From: Nyssa sinensis
Taxonomy: Eukaryota > Streptophyta > Magnoliopsida > Cornales > Nyssaceae
Direction of reading: 5' to 3'
Length of the DNA: 64,000 nt
Assembly (NCBI GenBank): GCA_008638375.1
Contig: CM018052.1
Span: forward strand, 12,376,506-12,440,505
The stretch's first letter is position 1. Every line of letters begins with the position of its first letter. The translations under genes were made by a program, and so were the position numbers. This document shows, in pieces, positions 1-10,922 of this stretch. Under the pieces are notes generated by a model, which worked only from the letters and a program-made list of their open reading frames with translations, was not told the origin of the DNA and did no database searches.

Positions 1-1518
1 GCCCTGCAGACCTTAATCTTAATAGTTGTAGACATCTGTTAAGTTTCATAGTGTTGGGGCATATGAATAATGTTGACGTGTCTCTTGACCTAATCCGTAG
101 TAATATGGATCTAAAATACATGAGGGCCAAAGGCCTCTATTATATGTCTTTTGATAGTGGGTTCAGACCACTTTCTTCCGTGCCCTCCTCTAACAAGACC
201 TGGATGAAGTGGTATTTCTTCATAAAGGGAGGATGGGAATATGAGGACTTCCAAGACCAACTCTCAACATTCCCTCGAACCAATGGGCCAAAGGGTGAGA
301 CCCAATTTTTCCCGTGGCTGCTTTGATTTTGTTTTGTGCATTAATTGCCGAGCTGATTAACTTTGTATCTTTTGTGCAGTTAGGAATGTATGGAAGAGGC
401 CGAGCTTTTCTCCCACACTTCAGAAGTAATACAAAAAGCTCCTACAGCCTAGTAACCGAGACCATTCCACCATTTTTAACCGTGATAAGTTGATGGCTGC
501 TAGCGGACGTGTTGAGGATCTAACAAAGGATCTGATGGAAAGGTGGGAGACCGAGCCATCTTCATCTGCTGCAATGGGGGAGGCTTCTTCCCCAATAGAC
601 CTTCCCCTCCAGATAAAAAGGAAAAGGTTACTTTCGACCTCTCCTGAACCTGCCGAGGGGGAGAGAGAGGCACATGCCTCTATTTCTGTGGTCCCCCCAG
701 CCCCATCCAAACAAGCGGGCAAGGGGGCGTCATCCTTAGTGGCCCCCGGTGCTATCAATCAGGCGGCTAAGAAGGTTCTGAGGGACTTTTGGGCCAAAGG
801 CTCAATCAAACTTAGGCCCCAGAAGTTAGAGAAACTTCTTGCTGATCTGGCTTCTCTTCAGGTTAAGGTAAGTTCTTCGGGTTTCTATTTCTTTTCCTTT
901 TTCCAAGTGTTTTTGGCTGGGTACTGAACTTGTTCGCTGTGTATACTGTAGACTCTGCACACCCTTTCTACTCTGACGGAGGTCTCTCCCCCTCCAGAGG
1001 AGGTTGACAAACTTCAGGCCGAGCTGGACGAGGTCAAGCTTCAGCTCGGTACTGCTAAGTCTGAGGCTCATGAAGCTGCGGAGAGGCTGAAGGAGTCCCA
1101 GAATTTTCTGGTCGCTATGGAGTCAGAGAAGAATCTTGTTGTTCAGGAGGCAAAGAGGCTTCAGAGGGAGATGGACGGCATGCGATACCTCTATAATCAA
1201 AAGCTTGAGGATGCAGTGGAGCAGGCCAAGCTGGAGAACGAGACGGAAATGAAGATGGAACTGGAAGGGATGGCCAACAACCTGATCATGTTTGGCTTCA
1301 ACAACTTCCGATCTAGGTTCTTTGCCAAATTTCCTGATTTCGATATATCCTCGATTGTGCCTCCAAGGGTTATCCCTCTAGAGGTTGCCGTTCCGAGCGA
1401 GGTGATTGACGTTCCCCCTGCCGATCCCACTGAAGTTCCCGTCCCAAGCGAGATGGTTGATGTTGCTCCTACTGATCCTTCCCCGGCTGTTGAGCCTGCT
1501 TTTGCTGATCAGGCTTAG
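1..1518 (+). pseudogene. Antisense gene 1 of element A (Transposase_28-like plus coiled coil), 5' truncated
   Basis: Three exons can be read: before base 1 to 294, 380-867 and 952-1518. The introns at 295-379 and 868-951 have GT..AG ends. Intron 1 splits a codon after its first base (phase 1) and intron 2 lies between codons (phase 0). Exon 1 is open from base 3 and matches the C-terminal part of a domain resembling Pfam 'putative gypsy type transposon' (Transposase_28), with the motifs RSNMDLKYM and WYFFIKGGWE. Exon 2 is low-complexity Ser/Pro/Glu-rich. Exon 3 is an E/K/L/Q-rich probable coiled coil, then a Pro/Val/Asp repeat tail. One in-frame TAA at 427-429 replaces what looks like a CAA codon. 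The gene runs opposite to gag-pol. Function is unknown; a DNA- or chromatin-related role is only a guess. Confidence 0.75.
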
Positions 1519-2327
1519 GAAATATGTATTTTGCTTAGTTTTTTTTTGAACCTCCAATGTAACAGACTATTTTGTTGAATGAAATAGCTTTTTCTTTCTC
1601 AAATGTCTTCCACCCATTTCTTTTGCGTTTGGTTGACCCATGTAGTATTGCGTTGCACTGCTGCGTAGTATGTTGGTCCTTTGAATTTATGGTTGATGTG
1701 AGAAATTGTTGCAAGTGAGGCTGTTTTGGATCCCTCCAGACCAGCTTTTTAACGGTTGTCAGTTGTCTTCCAAGCAGTAGTTGCAATAAGACAATGATTG
1801 TAGACTAGTTCTGATTGCTTCTCCCTCTTTGGATGAGATAGGAAGGAAATTTCAATCAGACAAGTAGGGATCTGATATTGAACATGTGTCATATATATTG
1901 GGGGTAAATTTTGAAGAATTCTGAGGTAGTTTGTTCTGAATCCAAGTTTTGTAGTAGAGATTTGGTGTCTCATGTCTGTCACTCTGATGATTGAGACTTC
2001 TGCTTCTTAAGTTATTTAGACCAGGACTGAGATATATCCGAACTGATGGTCTTTTGTCATACACGTGGTTTGTTAGGGATCAACAGAATGACCAAGACTG
2101 AAAGGTTTGTATGTTGGACCGAGGGCCTTTGTATTAAGATGGATCGGACTCTGTTTGCTTGACCAGTACGGTATGCTTGGGGAAGCCGTGCATCCCGTCT
2201 TCTAGGTATTCGAAAGGACAATTTTATACGTCATTCATTTATACAGATGTCTTTTGGGTTTTCGAGGCCAACCCTTTATTTAACCGTTGCGACGGTTCAA
2301 CTGGGTGACTTTTGGGCTTCGAGGGTC

Positions 2328-2336
2328 TATATATAT
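2328..2336 (+). promoter_or_regulatory. Probable TATA box for antisense gene 2, element A
   Basis: TATATATAT lies inside a stretch (GAGGGTC before, GA-rich after) that also occurs in element B at 26651-26659, at a similar distance upstream of the homologous ORF. The ATG is at 2444. Conservation in both copies supports a promoter, but transcription cannot be seen from sequence. Confidence 0.45.
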
Positions 2337-2443
2337 GAGAGAGGAGCATACGGTTGCGCCCCATCTCTTTACTTTTGCTCTCAGATTGTTCCCCTGTCGT
2401 AAAGAATTTGAATTTCTTTTAGAGGCTTGCCGTTTAACCTGAG

Positions 2444-2785
2444 ATGATTGACTATTTTCAGTCTAAGTTGGGAATGATTAAACTCTGGCCGAGAGTTAAC
2501 CTTCCCCTTGATTCAGTCTCCAAGGAAGGATTAGAGGAGGCGAAGATCTTCTTGTCCATCTTAGCATCCGGTCGAGATTCCTCCGATTGGAGGTGGACCC
2601 TCCTTGATTCAACCGAGGCTTGGAGTATTGGTGATGAAGATGAAGGTGGGATGCCTCCTTCCCTTTGTGTCTTGGCAGAGACCCTTGCTCAAGTCGGCTG
2701 GGGTGTCATGCCGAATTTGAGGGAAATGAAGGTGGAGAATGGAGGTCTTTTGAGACCTAGAGCCCTCATCATCCATTGGTATTGA
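2444..2785 (+). CDS. Antisense gene 2 of element A, small protein of unknown function
   Basis: A 113-residue ORF lies on the strand opposite gag-pol, between antisense gene 1 and the minisatellite. It begins at a conserved Met-Ile-Asp and is homologous to 26736-27116 in element B. Conserved patches include a DSVSKEGLEEAKIF-type stretch, an LASGRD...WRWTL segment and DEDEGGMPP. I recognise no domain. A TATA-like motif lies about 110 bases upstream. After the stop, both copies keep a Ser/Asp-rich reading frame in another phase, so the original protein may have had an acidic tail now cut off. It could be a separate gene or a detached last exon of a longer antisense transcript. Confidence 0.45.
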   Translation: MIDYFQSKLGMIKLWPRVNLPLDSVSKEGLEEAKIFLSILASGRDSSDWRWTLLDSTEAWSIGDEDEGGMPPSLCVLAETLAQVGWGVMPNLREMKVENGGLLRPRALIIHWY

Positions 2786-3404
2786 GATCAGTGACAGTGA
2801 TGATGAAATGGCCTAGGTGCTTCTTGATGTAGATTGGGGTTCAGGGTTCCTTCCTTTCAAATGGAGCCGGCGACGGCGGTAATGGAGGTTTGGAACTTGG
2901 GTCCCTTTCTTATTTGAGGAAGAAAGCTATGATGTTGCAAAAACGCAGTGATGTCTTTATTGTAGCTTCTGTAACACGTAGTGATGTCTTTGTTGTAGCT
3001 TCTGTGTAATTGTTTTATTTCCAGTCTTCTTGCACTGATGTAAATTTTCTGAATCATCAATAAAATTGAGTTCCTTTTTCTCAAATCTGATGTTCTTTGT
3101 GTTTGGACGTGCTCTTTTGGAGTTAAAACACCTTCTCGTGCACTTTTGATGAATAACTCTTCTGTATGTTCTAAGAGTAGATCAAAGAAATTTACATAAA
3201 GCTTGAAGCCTTGAGCCAAACTATTTTACGCCTGTTCGGTATTGTAATATTCGTTGCTTGTTGGTACATAAGCCAAATAATCTAAGTATCAGCTCTGAGG
3301 TATTCCGATATAGGAAACTTGTGTAAATAGTAGTCGGACTTTAGTTGAAGATGTTTAGAACTTCTGTCTTTGGATGGACTGGATCATAGAATCTGTATAT
3401 TGAA

Positions 3405-3600
3405 GATGGACCAGGCTCTGAAGGCCTGTGCATTATGGATGGACCAGGCTCTGAAGGCCTGTGCATTATAGATGGACCAAGCTCTGAAGGCCTATGCATT
3501 ATAGATGGACCAGGCTCTGAAGGCCTGTGCATTATAGATGGACCAGGCTCTGAAGGCCTGTGCATTATAGATGGACCAGGCTCTAAAGGCCCGTGCATTT
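3405..3600. repeat. 33-bp minisatellite, about six copies (element A)
   Basis: Six head-to-tail units of about 33 bp (GATGGACCAGGCTC..., ending GTGCATTATA) lie just downstream of pol in element orientation. The unit is a multiple of three, so the minus strand reads as an 11-residue Pro/Ser/Glu-rich repeat over 85 residues (3341-3598). Element B has a longer array at the same place, with a 34-bp unit that does not keep frame. The peptide reading is therefore probably incidental. Confidence 0.9.
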
Positions 3601-3644
3601 AAAGATGAACATCTTATGGAGGTATTAAAAAGAAAGAAACATCT

Positions 3645-4703
3645 TTATTGATAATACTTTCGTAAATGCTCTACATTCCAAGGCCTAGGAATAGGCTTCC
3701 CGATCATGTCCTCTAGCCAGTAGGTGGTAGGCCTAACAACCTTTGTCACTCTGTAAGGGCCTTCCCAGTTGGGTGACAACTTTCCCATAGTGGGATCCTT
3801 GGTGTTTGGAAAAGTTCTTCTTAAGACAAACTCTCCAACTTGAAAGCTGATTGTCTTGAGCCCCACCTTGGATTTATTGACCATTCTCTGCTGATAGGCT
3901 TCCATCCTGATGCTTGCTTGATCCCTTTTTTCTTCAAGCAAATCCAAATTTTCTGTCAGCTGCTGATCATTGGACTCTTGCTCGAAGGCTTTAGTTCTTA
4001 AAGTTAGCATACCGATCTCAATCGGGATTACTGCTTCTGTACCATAGGCCAGTGAGAAGGGAGTTTCAGAGGTGGGAGTTCTTCTGGTTGTTCTGTAGGC
4101 CCAAAGAACACCAGGGAGTTCCTCCACCCATTTTCCTTTGGCCTGTTCTAACCTTTTCTTTAATCCATCAAGGATCGTTTGGTTGGTGACCTCTGCTTGC
4201 CCATTTGCTTGTGGATGGCCTAGAGAGGCAAAGTGTTGTCTAATGTTGAGATCTTCACAAAATTTCTTGAAGCCTTTACCAGTGAATTGCGTTCCATTGT
4301 TAGAGATGATCACACGTGGTATACCGAACCTGTAGATAATGTTCTTCTAGGTGAAGTTTTCAACTTCCTTCTCTATGATGTGTGTTAGAGGTTCAGCTTC
4401 GGCCCATTTAGAGAAGTAGTCGATGGCTACCAAGAGATACTTCCTGTTTGGTGGGGCTTTGGGTAATGGACCCATGATGTCTATCCCCCACTGAGCAAAG
4501 GGCCAAGGACTAGTAATCGGAATGAGCTCGTGATGAGGCTGGTGTTGATATGGGGCAAATCTTTGGCATTTGTCGCACTTCTGGACATACTCCTTAGCCT
4601 GCCTTAGCATGCTAGGCCAGTAATAGCCCTGAGTTAGAGCTCGGTGAGCTATCGTTCTACCCCCATTATGATTCCCGCAAATACCCTCGTGTATTTCAGC
4701 CAA
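3645..4703 (-). pseudogene. Integrase region of element A pol (decayed)
   Basis: The segment 4703-4347 carries the HHCC zinc finger (EIHEG...AHR...KCDKC), then the core with the first catalytic Asp in the GIDIMGPLP stretch. The segment 4313-3645 continues the core (NGTQF, GHPQANGQAEVTN) and the C-terminal domain ending HLRKYYQ. A stop separates the two parts. The second catalytic Asp, normally SDNG, reads SNNG here, so activity would be lost even without the stop. The last part, TYWLEDM...KPIPRPWN, also survives in element C. Integrase would insert the cDNA copy into the genome in the nucleus. Confidence 0.9.
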
Positions 4704-5175
4704 GACATATTGTGATTCTTCTGGAGCTAAGCATTTTAACAGGGGTTGAGAATAAGACCTTCTGTAAAGCTTGTTGTTCAGGATTAGGTACCAAGCCGCT
4801 CTGATTCGGATTCTCCTTGCTTTGTTTTTGTCTTCTGGGAGGAGCCCGGATTCTAGGTACTAGAGGATTGGGGTCATCCAGTTCTAGGGTTGTTTAGTAA
4901 TTTCGGCAACTTGGGCTTCCTCTATGCTGGGTCTTGGCTGGTAAAAGATTTTTACTGTGGAGTTCCCTTCTGACTTTAGGCGGGACGCCATGTTTCCCAA
5001 AGTATCTACTCTACAGTTCTGGCTTCTTTTTATTTTCTTGGATAGTGAACGTTTGGAAGGAGTGCTTCAAGTAGTTTACCAGTTCAGAGTACCGAAGCAT
5101 TCTATCATCTTTAATGGAGAATTCTCCCAGGACTTGGCTTACTACCAGTTGGGAATCTGAGAAGACTTTAAGGTT

Positions 5176-6789
5176 CTAAACCTCGCATTCCAAAGCTAAC
5201 TTCCTGCCCAAGATTAGGGCTTCGTATTCTGCTTCATTGTTAGAAGCTCTGAATCCCAAGCTGACTGCTTTTTCTGATGAGAGCCCGTCAAGGGACTGTA
5301 ATACCAGGCCCACTCCTAAGCCCTGATCCGTTGACGACCCATCAATATAGAGCAGCCAGGTTCCTGAAGTTTCATCGAACTGTGCCTTGTCTTGAAATGC
5401 CGGGGTGAACTCGGCAACGAAATCCGCCAAGGCCTGTCCTTTGATGGAGTTCTGTGGTACATATGATATGTCAAATTCCCCTAACTCGACAGACCACTTC
5501 ACTAATCTTCCGAAAACCTCAGGCTTCTTTAATATTGACTTCAGAGGATAGGCGGTTGGGATTTCAATTGGATGAGCTTGGAAATAAGGCTGAAGCTTCA
5601 GAGCTTATATTACCAAAGCAAAGGCTAGCTTCTCAACCCCTGGGTATCTCTTTTCTTTGTTGAGTAGTGCCCTACTGACGTAGAATATGGGTCTCTGTAC
5701 TCCCCTGTCTTGCCTGACTAATGCGGAGCTGACCGCATTTTTGGAGACCGCGAGGTACAGGAGTAGCTTTTCCCCTTGTACTGGTTTTAACAGAAGCTCT
5801 GGAAAGGCAAGCTACTCCTTTAGTTCCTGAAAAGCTTTCTCACATTCTTACATCCATTGTAAAGCTTTGTTGCCCTTTAAAGCTTTGAAGAAAGGTAGGC
5901 AGCGATCAGTGGACTTGGAGATAAATCTGCTTAGTGCTGCAATTCTACCATTCAGTGCCTGAATTTCTTTTCTGGTTTTTGGTGACTTTAGTCCAATCAG
6001 GGCTTGGATCTAAGTGGGGTCTGCTTCGATACCCCTTTGAGAGACAATGTATCCCAAGAATTTTTCCTTCGTCACCCCGAAGGTACATTTTGAGGGATTG
6101 AGCTTCATCTTGTGCTGTCTTAGGATATCGAAGGTCTGGGCTAAGTGCTGGAGGTGAATACCTTTTTACAGACTTTTGACCAGCATATCATCAATGTACA
6201 CCTTCATGGTGTTGCCGAACAGTGGGCTGAACATCTTGTTAACCAACCGCTGGTATGTGGCCCCAGCATTCTTCAAACCGAATGGCATTACTCTGTAGCA
6301 GTAGAGACCTCGTTCGGTTATGAAGGCTGTCTTCTCCTGGTCTGGAGAGTACATCTGAATTTGATTATACCCAGAATAGGCATCCATAAAACTCATAAGT
6401 TCGTGCCCTGTAGTAGCGTCAACCAATTGGTCTATCCTTGGCAGTGGGAAGCTGTCTTTGGGGCACGCCTTATTGAGGTCTGTATAATCAACGCAGACCC
6501 TCCACTTGCCATTTTTCTTCTTGACCAAGACAGTGTTGGCTAGCCACTCGGGGTAGAACACTTCACGTATCATTTTGGCTTCAAACAGCCTCTGGACCTC
6601 CTCGTTTATGATCTGATGCCACTCTAGGGCTAGCGGCCTTCTTTTCTGTTTCACCGGTGGGTGATTTGGATCCACCATTAGTTTGTGAGTTATCAGGTTT
6701 GGATCTATACCCTCCATGTCTTTGGTCTCTCGCGTAAACATAGAGAGGTTTTCTTTCAGAAACTTGATTATTTTTCTCTTGCTCAGCAC
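5176..6789 (-). pseudogene. Reverse transcriptase-RNase H of element A pol (decayed)
   Basis: The part 6789-6166 is reverse transcriptase with WRVCVDYTDLNKACPKD, FMDAYSGYNQI and the catalytic YIDD (in VYIDDML). An in-frame stop follows the VKSL after it. The part 5502-5176 is RNase H with the active-site Asp in LLYIDGSS and the Glu in NNEAEYEALILG. The connecting stretch 5503-6165 contains further stops. Order and motifs are those of Ty3/gypsy pol. The enzyme would copy element RNA into DNA in cytoplasmic particles, but this copy cannot make it whole. Confidence 0.92.
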
Positions 6790-7030
6790 GTGTCAGGTCT
6801 GGACCAATGTACAAATAGCGCCCTTCTGATTCTAAACTGACCAATACTTTGATAGGCTCACCAATGGGTTTGGCCCTGCTGTCCCGTCTCCTTGGGCTTA
6901 ACGGTTCTTCGATTCTGGAAGGGCAACTTTCCTCCTCGGGAGTGTGGGAGAGAACTGGATCCGCACAGTCGCAGGTGTACTATAATTACTATTTGGCAGT
7001 CTTTTCCTTGAGTGCAATGGCATGGCACTC

Positions 7031-7582
7031 TTAAGAAGTTGGCTGGCACCCTCTGACAGAATAAACATTCTGATTGTGAACATACTTCAGACATTGATGA
7101 AGGGTCGAGGTGACCGCCCCTATCTGGTGCAACCATGGTCTCCCAATTATGACATTGTAAGGAGATTTCATATTCAACACCATGTACTCTGAGATGGTGG
7201 TTTTCTGCCCTTCACCTTCCCCTATAGTAGTAGGCAAGTCGATCCTTCCCAATGGGGTACTGAGATTGCCATCAAACACTGCCATTACGGCAGTGGTAGG
7301 CTTGATGCTGTTGTGGTCCATCCCCATCTGTTTGAGTGGCTCATGGAATAGTATATTGACGGAGCTGCCGGTGTCAACCAGAACTCTTCTGATCTCGAAG
7401 TTGGCAATCTTGAGAGTGATGATGACGGCATCACTGTGAGGGCAGTGCACCCCTGCTAGGTCCTGTTCAGTGAATTGGATCTCCGGTGCTAGTTTAAGTC
7501 TCTTTTCAACGTTGGAGATCTGCAATACGTCAGGGGCAGCCTTGGCCTCCCGAGCATACCTCTTCCTTGCTCTGTTGGACAT
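7031..7582 (-). pseudogene. Aspartic protease region of element A polyprotein
   Basis: This 183-residue open segment has the retropepsin-like motif VLVDTGSSVNILF and the downstream hydrophobic YNVIIGRPWLH, typical of plant Ty3/gypsy proteases that process gag-pol. It follows gag and precedes RT. It sits in a different frame from the neighbouring gag and RT segments, which implies frameshifts in this copy. The corresponding region in B is 31685-32143. Confidence 0.88.
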
Positions 7583-9354
7583 TCCTATAGTAGGGGAGTC
7601 TGGATGAAGGACATAAATGACATGGTTGTTCTGCCTTTGAGGTTCATTTTGAACTTCCCTCTGCTCCTGTCTTTGCTCAGGCCTCTACTCTATCCGTGCT
7701 GAGGCTTGTCTTCGTGGGGATTTTGCCTTCCGTCCTGCGTAAGGAACTCCCGGAGACGTCATTTCTTTATGAGTTGCTCAATCTCATATCTAAGGGACCT
7801 ACATAAGTTAGTCGTATGCCCATGATCTTTGTGGAAATTACAATATTTACCTGTGTCCCGAAGGCTGGGATCTCCTTTGATGGGTTCTGGCCATCTCATG
7901 TTTTCCCGATCTCGGATCTGCCAAAGTACCTGATTCGGTGTAGTGTTCAGAGGGGTAAAATTAGTGAACTCCCTTGGTCCAAAATTGTAAACAGCCTTGG
8001 GTGCTGTTCTCTTTTCTGGACTCCTGGCTCTCTTCTTGCTAGGGTCTCTTCTGTGGTCCTCCTTCTTATGATCCTCCCTCTTCGGATTATCCCTCTGGTT
8101 CTATTCTTTGCCCTTCTGGGATGTGCGGTTGGCTTCTTCCAAGTTGATGTATTTCCTGGCCTGGTCCATTAATGTCGCCATATCGGTAGGAGGGCTTTTG
8201 GTCAAGGAATCTCTGAAGCCACCGTGAGCAAGTCCAGCAGTTAAGGCAGCTACAAGGAATCTTGGGCTATAGTCGGTGATCTCTGTGAGTTCGGCATTAA
8301 AATGCGCAATGTAGGCTCTGAGGGACTCCTCCTTAGTCTGCTTGACATTTAACAGGAATTCTGGTCCCCTTCTGAGCCTTCTGCTGGTCATAAATCTGTT
8401 CAGGAATTGCCTACCGAGCTCATAGAAGCCAGTAATTTAGTTCGGAGGGAGGTGGTGGAACCATTTCAAAGCATTTCCCTTCAAGCTGGTAATGAATGTT
8501 CGGCACATAAAAGCATCAAAGGCCCCGTGGAGGGCCATCGTATGCTGATAATGCGAGAGATGATCTCCTAGGTCTCCAGTCCCATCGTACAGGGTGAATT
8601 TTGGCACCATGAACTTCCTGGGCCTTTCTTCTGACATGATGGCAGGAGTAAATGGGGTGGTAAGTCTTCCGAGCAGCCTGGCCAACTCGTCTTGCTCTAG
8701 AGGGTTCTGGGCACCTCTCAAAGCTATTGTTCGGTCTATAGATTCAGCAATTTCTTCGACCCTCCGTGGGTTTCTGACCCGGACCTCTTAGGAACCTTGC
8801 CTCATAACCTCGGCTTTAAGGTAGTCGGGTTGAGCACGTCCCTCGGATGGAGGAGGGTTCTAAGCTGGCCGGATTGGCACTGCTTAGGGATGAGGCTCCT
8901 ACGGTGCCGGATGTGATCCCGAAGCCCCCGGAGTTGGGGCTCTAGTAGTGCTTCGGTAATGGACGTCAGGGATGAAGGCTGATGTTCCCCAACTTGGGGC
9001 TACTGATGGCTGTGGATCCCTGCCAACGTGGGCAACACCCCGGGGGTGCCCAGGCTAGTTATTTGGAGCCTGCTCATGGGGCTCTTCATTCTCAGTGGTT
9101 ATATGGGGTTGCGTTCTTTCAGCAACATTGACCGGCGGGTTAGGAGGACTCGTCCCTCGATTCTGTGTGAGCATTGCCAGAGTTCTAGATATGGCAAGTA
9201 GTTGTTCCTGCACCAGTTCGTTGTGTCATTTGATTGATTCAATCTCTTGTCACATGGGATCAACCGTCGGCCCTCTTGCTCGTGGAACAGGTGGCCGACA
9301 TTGAGAGCTTTGTGGGTTTTGAGCGTTTTGTCTCGGTCGGAGATTTGGGGCCAT
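7583..9354 (-). pseudogene. gag region of element A (decayed)
   Basis: The likely start is the ATG at 9354, about 80 bases inside the primer-binding site. The N-terminal third is Pro/Asn-rich. The capsid-like Retrotrans_gag core spans about 8721-8101 (LYDGTGD, HLSHYQHTMALHG, LKWFHHLPPN, FMTSRRLRRGPEFLL, EESLRAYIAHF). A Lys/Arg-rich tail follows. Several in-frame stops interrupt it, for example after HLPPN near 8437. I see no CCHC knuckle. It matches 32144-33925 in element B. Confidence 0.85.
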
Positions 9355-9419
9355 GGTTTTCCGGTGAGGAAAAAGATTAGTTTGTGAATAGAACACTTGG
9401 AGATTAGTTGTTTCCCACA

Positions 9420-9429
9420 AACGGCGCCA
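9420..9429 (-). other. Primer-binding site of element A (tRNA-Asp type)
   Basis: The minus strand reads TGGCGCCGTT two to three bases after the LTR end. This is complementary to the 3' end of plant tRNA-Asp (established knowledge) over ten bases, followed by TGTGGGAAA, a common continuation in Tat-type elements. Confidence 0.75.
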
Positions 9430-9432
9430 AAC

Positions 9433-10065
9433 TGATGCTGCACTTTTCGGCTCGCAATAAATCTAGGCTCCAAGACCTGTAGAACACTCAAAAAATGGGG
9501 GATCAGAGGACCACCGGATTGGCTCCGGCGGTAGCCGCTCTGATGCTTAAGTAAGTAAACTGAATTGAAAAGATTGTATTGAAAGCCAAAGAATGAGCAT
9601 GAAATAAAGCGTACCTGTAGGGTTTAATTTATAGACTGTGGCCTTCCTAAGTTGATTAGGATTCGGAGCCGTGAATATAGGGATTTGATCATCGGAGATT
9701 GCGGTTACCTTGTGGAATATTGCACCGTAGATAGAAATAATCATAGATAGTAGTTTCCTTGTTGAAGACTGTTTTCGTGTTGAAGACTGTTTCATTATTC
9801 CCTGCTTAGCAGTTGTTAAGGAAACGATAAGGTTGGAACCATACGGAATACTGAGTGAATATTGCCCAAAGCTTAAGGTCTGGAGGATATGCGTATAAGA
9901 ACGCCTTAGAGGCCGCACCTGCTCTGTATGATCGAGTTTATCAGTTCTGTAGGATATGTGTATGAGAATGCCTTGGAAGCTGTGCTTGCTCTGTATGACC
10001 AAGTTTATCGGTTCTGTAAGCACACGTGTCTCAAGGTGATTGGTGTGTCTGTTTGTGGTATATCA
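9433..10065 (-). repeat. 5' LTR of element A
   Basis: The LTR is bounded by TG...CA and followed in element orientation by the PBS. It is about 633 bp, longer than the 575- and 550-bp LTRs of element B, because a segment of about 68 bp (near 9885-9952) is repeated directly after itself. The rest aligns to both B LTRs, including CGGCGGTAGCCGCTC and GATTTGATCATCGGAGATTG. A minus-strand TTATAAATT-type TATA motif lies in the region matching 23119-23126. Confidence 0.88.
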
Positions 10066-10907
10066 CATACAATAAACCAATTAAGCCATGACAAATTTAT
10101 TATACCATAGATATTAATTATTATTATTTTTTTTCATGCATATACTAAATATGCCTTACGGTTCCATCATCTATTTGGTACATACTCATGCAAGTTCGCA
10201 TTAGTTAATTTCTTTTCCTTGTTGCCTTCAATCGTCTTATTAGGTATCTTTTACATTTTTCCTGTATATAACTAGATGATAACCCTTCATGGATCACAAC
10301 TCCTTTTGTTACAGGCTGATGGAGGCATCATCCACCAACTGTAACGCAAGACTTGAGACCAATCCAGTCTGTATAGATATCATAGTCGTAATACTGTAAC
10401 CTATGAAAATCGGGTTAACCTAGCATATATATATAGAATCAATAAGCAACAATCAATAACTAACACATAGCCTACAACATAAACACTTAAGTATAGAATC
10501 CATCATAAGAATATACATATACATAAATGAGCTTACAACTTACCATATAGGTAATTAGGCACACAACCAATCCTATGGATATCTAGGCTTATAGCCTATC
10601 TTATAGATAACTAAGCATATAGCCTATCTCATAAATCATTTGGTCTACTACATAGATATAAGCATCTAGCCCTAGTTGATCAATAATCAAACACATCACA
10701 TACCTCCAACCAATTAGGAAAACAATCACATTGTACAATTGTACATACTAAAGCAACAAGCACACACATAATCATGTAATCTAAACCAACCCAATTAACT
10801 GGCGGTCTAACCTCTCCCACTGTCCCTAGGTACTCAAAACCTAAGTTGTCAGAACCTACACATTGCATAATTTTTACAAAAATTTGCAAATCATATACCG
10901 TGGTCAA
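10066..10907. other. No gene seen; internal remnant of a minus-strand LTR element
   Basis: The stretch is AT-rich, without a credible ORF. On the minus strand it lies just downstream of the PBS at 10908-10919, so it is probably 5' untranslated sequence of an old retrotransposon cut off by element A. Short dispersed motifs such as TATAGCCTATCT recur around 10580-10640. Confidence 0.5.
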
Positions 10908-10919
10908 GCTCTAATACCA
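10908..10919 (-). other. Primer-binding site, tRNA-iMet type
   Basis: The minus strand reads TGGTATTAGAGC, one base different from the canonical plant initiator-Met PBS TGGTATCAGAGC. It starts three bases after the end of the LTR at 10923-13351. Confidence 0.75.
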
Positions 10920-10922
10920 CAT

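Larger units (their letters stand above)
1..10065 (-). mobile_element. Element A: Tat-type Ty3/gypsy retrotransposon, truncated by window start
   Basis: The order on the minus strand is LTR (9433-10065), primer-binding site, gag, protease, RT, RNase H and integrase (ending 3645). A non-pol region with a minisatellite and two plus-strand genes follows. RT upstream of integrase marks Ty3/gypsy, and antisense extra genes between pol and the 3' LTR are known from the plant Tat lineage. The 3' LTR lies left of the window. The copy matches element B (22925-34552) along its whole length. It carries several stops and frameshifts, so it is not autonomous. The lineage name is inferred from architecture and motifs, not from a tree. 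Confidence 0.9.

Noticed and set aside
4138..4335. Plus-strand ORF inside integrase of A, similar to one in B
   Set aside because: A mirror of the conserved integrase coding sequence; similarity follows from the opposite strand.
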